Shown: positions 6,432-11,621 of the stretch, piece by piece | Layout of the letters: each line of letters opens with the position of its first letter | Numbering within the stretch: position 1 is the first letter of the stretch | Origin: an uncultured Collinsella sp. | GTDB lineage: Bacteria; Actinomycetota; Coriobacteriia; Coriobacteriales; Coriobacteriaceae | Length of the DNA stretch: 11,621 nt | Assembly (NCBI GenBank): GCA_900552395.1 | Contig: URZJ01000040.1 | Location: forward strand, 1-11,621 | Reading direction: 5' to 3' | Translations under genes and position numbers: made by a program | Notes under the pieces: model-generated | What the model was told of the DNA's origin: nothing | The model's database searches: none | The model's input: only the letters and a program-made list of their open reading frames with translations

Positions 6432-6491
6432 TCCCCCGAAACCCAAATCGGACCGAATCAAAACCGTCAATGCGGCAAGCAGCCAGTCCTC

Positions 6492-6514
6492 TACAATGAG
6501 TTCATTGTTTAAAC
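6492..6514 (+). promoter_or_regulatory. Candidate -10 of the PTS gene with operator-like site B
   Basis: TACAAT (6492-6497) matches the -10 consensus at five of six positions, but no good -35 is seen upstream. TTGTTTAAAC (6505-6514) lies where transcription would start, and its GTTTAAAC core fits GTnTAnAC. A repressor bound here would block initiation. The PTS start codon is 40 bp downstream. Confidence 0.5.
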
Positions 6515-6554
6515 GTTCTTGCTCGCACAGCATGTTGCATCCGGAAGGCATATT

Positions 6555-9005
6555 ATGCTGCAGAAAATCCAACGCTTTGGCGGGGCAATGTTCGCGCCCG
6601 CCATGCTGTTTTCTATATCAGGCCTCATGGTCGGCATCTCCGCCCTCGCCACGACCGTAGACATCGTCGGTGACCTCGCCGTATACGGAACCCCTTGGTA
6701 CGTTTTCTGGACCATCATCCAGCGCGGCTCGTGGACGGTCTTTAAACGTCTCCCGCTCCTTTTTGCCGTAGCGCTGCCTATCGGTCTTGCCCAAAAGCAA
6801 CCGGCACGCTGCTGCCTCGAGGCACTCGTGGCCTATTTTGCCTATTGCTTCTTTTTGAGCGAGATCATTAAGCTGAGCGGAGACAACCTTGGGCTTAAGT
6901 ACCCATCATCTTTGACCCCCGCCAGCGGTATCACCGTCATCGACGGCATCAAGACGCTCGACACCGGCATTATCGGCCCGCTGGCGGTATCGGCAACCGT
7001 CGTCGCCATCCATGACCGCTTCTACGATGCCAAGGTTCCCGATTGGCTCGGCACCTTCTCGGGTTCCTCGCTGGTCTACCTCATCAGCTTTTTTGCCGTG
7101 TTTGCCCTTGCCGCCATCTCGGCCGCCATCGTGCCCTTCGCATACGCCGTGACCGAAACGCTGCGCCACGCACTTGCAGGCGTCGGCCCCTTCGGCGTGG
7201 GCATCTTTGTGTTTTTGGAGCGAGCACTCGAGCCCATGGGGCTGCACCACCTGCTCTATATGCCCATCTATTACGACAATCTGGTCATTCACGACGGTAT
7301 TTACGCCACGTGGACCAACCTGCTCCCCATTCTCTCCCATAGCACGCGCCCTTTAAATGAACTTGCGCCCTGGGCAGGTTTTACCGCCACCGGCTGGGGC
7401 AAGCTCTTTGGCCTTCCCGCCATCGCGGCAGCATTCTATTTCACCGCCAAACCCGAACGCCGCGCCGGCCTTAAGGTCATCCTTTTGCCCGCCATCGTCG
7501 CCTCGGTGGTCTGCGGTGTCACCGAGCCGCTCGAGTTTCTCTTTATGTTCACCTATCCTGGACTCTTTTTGCTCTACGCCGTCCTATCCTCCTGCCTTGC
7601 CATGACCATGAACTTCTTCGGTATCGTCGGCATCTTCTCGGGCGGTCTCATGGAAATGACGGCCTTCAACTTCATCCCACTCATGCGAATGCATGCCGGC
7701 TCCTACCTTTTGGCGCTCGGTATCGGTCTTGCCTTTAGCCTCATCTTTTTTGTTAGTTTTCGAGCACTCATCTTGGTCTATGACCTTAAGACGCCGGGCC
7801 GCGAGGATCATGTCTCCAATCGCGCGGCAATCGATCGTTTAACGGGAAGCGGCTTTGCCAAAGAGCAATCTCCCAATGGCGAGGTCAGTATTCAATCCGA
7901 TCAAGATCACGTCCTCGCTGAGCGGGTAATTCAGCTTTTAGGTGGCGTTGGCAATATCGTGGGCGCAACCAACTGCGCCACGCGCCTGCGCGTCGAGGTC
8001 GCAGACCCTTCCATCGTTGCAGATAACGCGTCGTTTGTCGCGGTGGGCGCCAAGGGCCTCATCATTACGGGCAAGACCGCCCAGGTGATTATCGGCATCT
8101 CCGTTCCCCGCGTTAAAGAGCATTTTGACCAGATCATGGGCCTCGAGCCGGGATTTGTGCCCACCACCTCAGCCTCCCCTGCCGCCAGCGCAGCCCATAA
8201 GCGCGGCGATATCTGCTTCTTCGATATCGACGGAACACTCGCCTGGCAAGACCCTCGAGTGGCACAAGAGCTTCCCGAGAGCGAGCGAGACCTCTCCCCC
8301 TATCCCAATGAAGCGGTCTCGCAAGCCATCCGTAATTTTGTCGCCAAGGGCAATATGGCGTTTATCTGCACAGGGCGCACGCTGAGCTGCATCCATCCAA
8401 AGCTGCTCGATCTGCCCTGGACTGGCATCGTCTGCCTCGCGGGTGGCTATGTCGAACTTGAGGGACACGTGATCCGCGATTTGGCGATGACGCCCGGTAT
8501 GCTGCAGCGTCTTGCTCCCATTCTTGAGCAATCGGACGAAGTGATTCGTTTTGAGGGACTCAATGGCGTCGTTCGCATGGGTGCCGATGCGCCCGACGCC
8601 CCCGGATACGCCCGCACCGTGGGCGATGCAATTACGCAGCTGCAACATTACAGCGCCTACAAGATCTTAATGTCCACGTCGCTTGCCAACCGCATCGCTC
8701 AGGATCAAACGTTTGAGCCGCTGCTCTGCTTTAACGAGCTCGAGCTCGAAGTGACCGAGATTTCGCCTCGCGAATGTACCAAGCGCGAGGGTATCCAGTC
8801 CGTACTCGACGCTCTCGACCCCAACCATGGAACGGTGTATGGCATCGGTGATGCCAGCAATGACATCTCGCTGATGAACGCCGTCGACGTCGGCATCGCC
8901 ATGGGCGATGCACCGGACTATCTCAAAAAGCGCGCGGACTACATCACCGACTCGGTCGACAAAGATGGCGTCGTCAAGGCGCTCGAGCACTTTGGACTGG
9001 TCTAA
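6555..9005 (+). CDS. PTS alpha-glucoside EIIC-EIIB fused to a Cof-type HAD phosphatase
   Basis: One unbroken 816-aa reading frame with three domains. EIIC (about 1-415) is membrane-embedded and resembles MalP/GlvC/AglA alpha-glucoside permeases from its first residues (MLQKIQRFGGAMF) through GIKTLDTGIIG, LHHLLY and the sugar-site motif GVTEPLEF (321-328). EIIB (about 449-531) has the phosphorylation cysteine C474 in TNCATRLRV. After an Ala/Ser/Pro-rich linker (about 532-550) comes a complete HAD-IIB domain: DIDGT (D557, D559), CTGRT (T606), K743 and GDASND (D766, D770). No EIIA is present, so one must act in trans. The start is ATG 6555, with GGAAGG 7 nt upstream; a TTG at 6519 lacks this. 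Predicted role: import and phosphorylate an alpha-glucoside, then act on a phosphorylated sugar. The phosphatase substrate is unknown. Confidence 0.94.
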   Translation: MLQKIQRFGGAMFAPAMLFSISGLMVGISALATTVDIVGDLAVYGTPWYVFWTIIQRGSWTVFKRLPLLFAVALPIGLAQKQPARCCLEALVAYFAYCFFLSEIIKLSGDNLGLKYPSSLTPASGITVIDGIKTLDTGIIGPLAVSATVVAIHDRFYDAKVPDWLGTFSGSSLVYLISFFAVFALAAISAAIVPFAYAVTETLRHALAGVGPFGVGIFVFLERALEPMGLHHLLYMPIYYDNLVIHDGIYATWTNLLPILSHSTRPLNELAPWAGFTATGWGKLFGLPAIAAAFYFTAKPERRAGLKVILLPAIVASVVCGVTEPLEFLFMFTYPGLFLLYAVLSSCLAMTMNFFGIVGIFSGGLMEMTAFNFIPLMRMHAGSYLLALGIGLAFSLIFFVSFRALILVYDLKTPGREDHVSNRAAIDRLTGSGFAKEQSPNGEVSIQSDQDHVLAERVIQLLGGVGNIVGATNCATRLRVEVADPSIVADNASFVAVGAKGLIITGKTAQVIIGISVPRVKEHFDQIMGLEPGFVPTTSASPAASAAHKRGDICFFDIDGTLAWQDPRVAQELPESERDLSPYPNEAVSQAIRNFVAKGNMAFICTGRTLSCIHPKLLDLPWTGIVCLAGGYVELEGHVIRDLAMTPGMLQRLAPILEQSDEVIRFEGLNGVVRMGADAPDAPGYARTVGDAITQLQHYSAYKILMSTSLANRIAQDQTFEPLLCFNELELEVTEISPRECTKREGIQSVLDALDPNHGTVYGIGDASNDISLMNAVDVGIAMGDAPDYLKKRADYITDSVDKDGVVKALEHFGLV

Positions 9006-9051
9006 CTACGAAACTCGTCCGACATGCGCCGTTGCCTTAAATCCCCAAACC

Positions 9052-9091
9052 TGCCACGCAGGCAGGCACAATGTGGCAATATGTTGCCTGC
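9052..9091 (+). other. Overlapping alternative hairpins upstream of the prenyl synthase gene
   Basis: TGCCAC (9052-9057) can pair with GTGGCA (9073-9078), or GCAGGCA (9058-9064) with TGCCTGC (9085-9091). The two stems interlock and could form a pseudoknot or exclude each other. No U-run follows, so I see no clear terminator for the PTS gene in this 114-bp gap. Confidence 0.35.
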
Positions 9092-9119
9092 ACACTACAT
9101 CGATGCAACCTAAGAAAGA

Positions 9120-10145
9120 ATGCGAGAACCCGTGTCCAGTCCGTTTACCTGCTTTTTAGCCCAGCACTTTGACCAGATTAATGACTATCTGGCCACGTTC
9201 TTTGACGGACAGGCGACCTCTGCCGATATCGAACGCTACCTGTACGCGCCGCTCTCGGCTTTTACGGCCAACGCCGGCAAGCGCCACCGCCCGCTTATCT
9301 GCATGCTCGCCGCAACCGCAGTGGGCGGTAGCTTTGAGAGCGCCCGCAGCGCCGCGGCAGCTATCGAGCATTTCCAGTCGGGTGCGCTCATCCACGACGA
9401 CATCGCCGACAACGGACAGCTTCGTCGAGGCAAGCCCTGCATGCACCTTACCGAGGGCACGGGGCTCGCCATCAATTGTGGCGACCTGGCGCTCACCATG
9501 GTCACCAAGACGGTTCTCGACGATCCCACGCTCGAGTCCGACGTGAAGCTGCGTGTGCTCCACGAGCTTACCGAGATGATCGTCCGCACCATCGAGGGTC
9601 AAGCGCTTGACCTGGGTTGGGTCCGTGACGAGCGCTTTGATATCTCGGTTGATGACTACCTGGACATGGCGACGCACAAGACCGCGTATTACAGCGGAGC
9701 CACGCCGCTTGCCGCCGGAGCCATTATCGGCGGCGGCAGCGAAGAGCAGGTCGATGCGCTACGCGCCTTTGGCCTGCACACCGGCCTTGCCTTTCAGATT
9801 CAGGACGACCTGCTCAACTTGGTCGGCACCAAAGAGGCCGCCAACAAGGACTTCCGCACCGACATCACCGAGGGCAAACGCACGCTCGTTGCCGTGCACG
9901 CCCTGTCTGATGAGCGCCATCACGACGAGGTCGAGGCAATCCTTTCCTCGGGCACCGAGGACCCCGCGCAGCTCGCGCGCGCCGTGGAGATCTTCCAGCA
10001 GACCGGCTCCATCGAATATGCTCACGCCTACGCGCTGGACCTGACCGCAAAAGCCAAGGCTGCCATCGAGAACGTTGAGCTTGACCCGCACGCACGCGAA
10101 CTGTTCCTCTCCATGGCAGATTTCTTTGTGGAGCGCCTCAACTAG
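9120..10145 (+). CDS. Polyprenyl (isoprenoid) diphosphate synthase
   Basis: This is an all-helical trans-prenyltransferase of 341 aa that condenses isopentenyl diphosphate with allylic diphosphates. Landmarks are GKRHRPL (53-59), the first aspartate-rich motif DDIAD (93-97) followed by LRRGKP, GQALDL (160-165), and the second motif within QIQDDLLN (226-233). Small residues (G88, A89) before the first motif argue against strict farnesyl-length control, so a geranylgeranyl or longer product is plausible, perhaps for menaquinone or carrier lipids. The second motif reads DDLLN instead of the usual DDxxD. Start ATG 9120 has only a weak AAGAAAG close upstream; GTG 9132 is an alternative. It lies 114 bp after the PTS gene and is probably unrelated to it in function. 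Confidence 0.93.
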   Translation: MREPVSSPFTCFLAQHFDQINDYLATFFDGQATSADIERYLYAPLSAFTANAGKRHRPLICMLAATAVGGSFESARSAAAAIEHFQSGALIHDDIADNGQLRRGKPCMHLTEGTGLAINCGDLALTMVTKTVLDDPTLESDVKLRVLHELTEMIVRTIEGQALDLGWVRDERFDISVDDYLDMATHKTAYYSGATPLAAGAIIGGGSEEQVDALRAFGLHTGLAFQIQDDLLNLVGTKEAANKDFRTDITEGKRTLVAVHALSDERHHDEVEAILSSGTEDPAQLARAVEIFQQTGSIEYAHAYALDLTAKAKAAIENVELDPHARELFLSMADFFVERLN

Positions 10146-10187
10146 CGGGGGTCACAAAACCTGTGGGCAGCGCGTTTGGGTACAAGT

Positions 10188-10196
10188 TGCTACACT
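10188..10196 (+). promoter_or_regulatory. Extended -10 promoter element of the peptidoglycan-binding gene
   Basis: TGCTACACT is an extended -10 with no recognisable -35. It would start transcription about 80 nt before ATG 10285. The leader contains a short CGCGTTGTC/GACACGCG hairpin. Confidence 0.45.
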
Positions 10197-10253
10197 GTTG
10201 AGTGCATGTTTATGCATTGTCTCGCGTTGTCTATCCGACACGCGCTCAAAATA

Positions 10254-10266
10254 GTACGAATCGTAC
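10254..10266. promoter_or_regulatory. Palindrome GTACGAATCGTAC near the ribosome site
   Basis: Six-bp arms flank one central base, a few bases before the AAAGGGG ribosome site of the next gene. It could be an operator or an mRNA hairpin affecting initiation. Only the symmetry is seen. Confidence 0.35.
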
Positions 10267-10284
10267 GCCGAAAGGGGTTCGTTC

Positions 10285-11190
10285 ATGGAACCTATTACCA
10301 CGGGCATGCAGGGAGCAGCCGTCGAGGATGTTCAGTCCCGCCTTCTGCAGCTCGGTTACACCATCGATGCCGACGAGGTCGCCGACAAGCGCTTTGGCAC
10401 CACCACCGAGCAGGCCGTTGGCACGTTTAGGCTCGATAGCGGCCTTGCGGCCGGTTATGCTGTCGATATCCCCTGCTGGAGCGCCCTTGTAGACGCTTCA
10501 TACAAGTTGGGCGATCGCACGCTCTACCTTCGCATGCCCAATTTTCACGGCGCCGACGTCAAGGCCCTGCAGCGCGCTCTCAACGTTTTGGGCTTTGCCT
10601 GTGGCGAAGACGACGGCTACTTTGGTCCGCATACCGAGGCCGCCCTGCAGCAGTTCCAGGAAAATGTCGGCCTGTTTGCCGACGGCATGGCCTTCCAGGA
10701 CACCTACGCCTACATCAACCGCCTGCACCATGTGTGGGAGGGCAAGCCCTCGGTCACCGAAGCCGAGTCTCGCATCGGTTTTGCGCGCGCCGCCAACGTG
10801 CTCGAGCGTTTCCAGATTGCCGTCATCGGCGAGGACCCTATCGCGCGCAGCGTAGCATCGCGCATGTGGAACATCGCCACGGCGACGACCGACAGCAGCG
10901 GCATGATGCTTTGCGATTCCGAGGTTCCGACCGATGTCGACCTGGTGCTCGAGATCGCAAGCGACGAGTTGCCTGCAGACGCCGCCCCGCGCGCCACGAT
11001 CGCCCTCGCCGAGTGCCACAACCTGGCCCAGCGCATCCGTACCGCCAATGTCGCCGCACAGCAAAAGCCGGCACGAATTCGCATCGAGCTCACCGGCATG
11101 ACGCGTTACAACGGCACCTTTACCGCAAGCGACGCGCAGACCCTCGCCGTCCGCCTTCTCGATGGCGTTTGCGATGCCCTCGCAGATTAG
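10285..11190 (+). CDS. Protein with two peptidoglycan-binding (PG_binding_1) domains, no signal peptide
   Basis: 301 aa. The first PG_binding_1 repeat spans about 7-72 (GAAVEDVQSRLLQLGYTID, then RFGTTTEQAVGTFRL). The second spans about 86-148 (GADVKALQRALNVLGFACG, then GYFGPHTEAALQQFQ). These three-helix domains normally bind cell-wall peptide or glycan. There is no N-terminal hydrophobic segment, so the protein appears cytosolic. Residues 165-301 form a domain I do not recognise: FQIAVIGEDPIARSVASRMW, a DVDLVLEIASDELP strand and a long helix-strand end (RIRIELTGM). I see no HxxxE or histidine pattern typical of an amidase. Two such repeats without a secretion signal recall mycobacterial CwlM, a cytosolic cell-wall regulator; this is a weak analogy. 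The ATG has AAAGGGG at about 7 nt. It stands alone with its own promoter. Confidence 0.88.
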   Translation: MEPITTGMQGAAVEDVQSRLLQLGYTIDADEVADKRFGTTTEQAVGTFRLDSGLAAGYAVDIPCWSALVDASYKLGDRTLYLRMPNFHGADVKALQRALNVLGFACGEDDGYFGPHTEAALQQFQENVGLFADGMAFQDTYAYINRLHHVWEGKPSVTEAESRIGFARAANVLERFQIAVIGEDPIARSVASRMWNIATATTDSSGMMLCDSEVPTDVDLVLEIASDELPADAAPRATIALAECHNLAQRIRTANVAAQQKPARIRIELTGMTRYNGTFTASDAQTLAVRLLDGVCDALAD

Positions 11191-11197
11191 GTAAACT
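11169..11197 (+). promoter_or_regulatory. Candidate promoter of the tRNA-Gln gene
   Basis: TTGCGA (11169-11174) and TAAACT (11192-11197) are separated by exactly 17 bp, four of six matches each. The -35 lies in the last codons of the upstream gene, 32 bp before the tRNA. Motif-based. Confidence 0.45.
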
Positions 11198-11228
11198 AGA
11201 CGAGTTGCTTTTGGGCAACACCAAACAT

Positions 11229-11303
11229 TGGGACGTAGTTCAACGGTAGAACTCCGGTTTTTGGTGCCGGCTGTTGGGGGTTCGAATCCCTCCGTCCCAG
11301 CCA
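11229..11303 (+). tRNA. tRNA-Gln, anticodon UUG
   Basis: A complete cloverleaf. Acceptor TGGGACG (11229-11235) pairs with CGTCCCA (11293-11299), followed by discriminator G and an encoded CCA (11301-11303). The D arm is GTTC/GAAC (11238-11252). The anticodon stem CCGGT/GCCGG (11254-11258, 11266-11270) presents TTG at 11261-11263. The T arm GGGGG-TTCGAAT-CCCTC is at 11276-11292. Reads CAA codons. Confidence 0.97.
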
Positions 11304-11312
11304 TTAAAAATG

Positions 11313-11349
11313 AGCGCCCTGAGCCCATAACGGCCCAGGGCGCTTTCTT
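11313..11349 (+). terminator. Terminator downstream of tRNA-Gln
   Basis: AGCGCCCTG (11313-11321) pairs with CAGGGCGCT (11336-11344), and an inner GCC/GGC extends the stem after one mismatch. TTTCTT follows. Positioned 10 bp past the tRNA CCA end. Confidence 0.82.
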
Positions 11350-11503
11350 GTGGGCAAGCGGAGAGATTCGAACCCGCAAGGGTGCGGAGCTGAGGAAACG
11401 CGAAGCGTTTTCTAGCGCAGCACGCAAGGAGCGAAGCGACACAGCGGGGCGCGGCCGCCGAAAAGGCGGACGCGGAATCCCACCGTCCCACATCAGCCCA
11501 GTT
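11350..11503. other. Structured non-coding segment with tRNA-like pieces
   Basis: No convincing gene. GATTCGAACCCGC (11367-11379) reads on the - strand as a tRNA T-loop (GTTCGAATC), but the arm is poorly paired and no full cloverleaf fits. Hairpins follow: GAAACGC/GCGTTTTC near 11395-11413, and CGCGGCCGCC/GGCGGACGCG (11450-11474, one G-A mismatch, GAAAA loop). At 11475-11490 GAATCCCACCGTCCCA repeats the tRNA-Gln 3' end (11284-11299) with one mismatch. This could be an integration scar or a tRNA-linked intergenic repeat. Reading frames across it are arginine-rich and unconvincing. Confidence 0.5.
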
Positions 11504-11580
11504 CCGAAAAGCGAGCCGCCATCTACAAAGTGCCGTGTGGCCCCGGCCGGCCGGGCATTAAGTTTGTCGCGAGTTCCGCA

Positions 11581-11617
11581 CGCAAAGAAGGCCACTTAAT
11601 GTGGCCTTCGTCTTGCG
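11581..11617. terminator. Strong hairpin near the window end, possible terminator
   Basis: GAAGGCCAC (11587-11595) and GTGGCCTTC (11601-11609) pair perfectly around TTAAT. CGCAA/TTGCG extends the stem across an internal loop. Tails are only weakly T-rich on both strands. The gene it might serve lies beyond the window. Between 11504 and 11580 I see only a 14-bp GC palindrome (11542-11555). Confidence 0.5.
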
Positions 11618-11621
11618 CAGG

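Noticed and set aside
6519..6554. TTG start of the PTS fusion 36 bp upstream
   Set aside because: No ribosome site; family members begin with MLQKIQRFG-like residues at ATG 6555, which has GGAAGG upstream.
11350..11503. A second tRNA gene on the - strand
   Set aside because: Only a T-loop-like piece is present. The T stem is poorly paired and no acceptor, D or anticodon arm can be placed.
10498..11595. 365-aa - strand reading frame across the tRNA and the peptidoglycan-binding gene
   Set aside because: It reads through the antisense of tRNA-Gln (giving the well-known spurious TKNRSSTVELRP peptide) and a real gene.

Overview
The window looks like a chromosomal stretch of a high-GC Gram-positive gut actinobacterium. 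A Coriobacteriia member close to Collinsella is my best guess. This rests on GC-rich coding DNA, AAAGG/GGAGG ribosome binding sites, an MsmX/UgpC-type ATPase with a lysine-rich N-terminal insertion, a twin-arginine lipoprotein binding protein and generally Collinsella-like gene style. It is inference, since no 16S or database search was possible.

Layout: (1) 1-482 is the 3' end of a glycogen/maltodextrin phosphorylase gene on the + strand, ending at a strong terminator. (2) 543-830 is a convergent intergenic region holding three tandem 55-bp modules, each bounded by 14-bp inverted arms related to GTTACAGATYGAGA. (3) 939-5304 on the - strand is a CUT1 carbohydrate ABC importer operon, transcribed as binding lipoprotein, two permeases, then ATPase, with GC hairpins between some cistrons. 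(4) 5611-6330 on the - strand is a GntR/HutC (UTRA) repressor, separated from the ABC operon by a bidirectional terminator and an operator-rich promoter. (5) 6555-9005 on the + strand, divergent from the repressor, is one unbroken ORF fusing a PTS EIIC-EIIB alpha-glucoside permease to a complete Cof-type HAD phosphatase. (6) 9120-10145 encodes a polyprenyl diphosphate synthase. (7) 10285-11190 encodes a protein with two peptidoglycan-binding domains and no signal peptide. (8) 11229-11303 is tRNA-Gln(UUG) with a terminator. It is followed by a structured non-coding segment that ends in an imperfect duplicate of the tRNA 3' end.

How it may work together: regions 1 and 3-5 look like an alpha-glucan/alpha-glucoside utilisation block. 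The ABC importer would bring in unmodified oligosaccharide for the phosphorylase. The PTS enzyme would bring in a phosphorylated disaccharide. The phosphatase fused to the PTS enzyme could remove that phosphate at the membrane; no 6-phospho-glucosidase is visible in the window. Copies of the HutC-class operator core GTnTAnAC lie at the promoters of the ABC operon, the regulator and the PTS gene, so one regulator probably controls both import routes.

The strongest candidates for something undescribed are the EIIC-EIIB-HAD fusion and the 55-bp module array. The tRNA-Gln 3'-end duplication is next. The remaining genes look ordinary.
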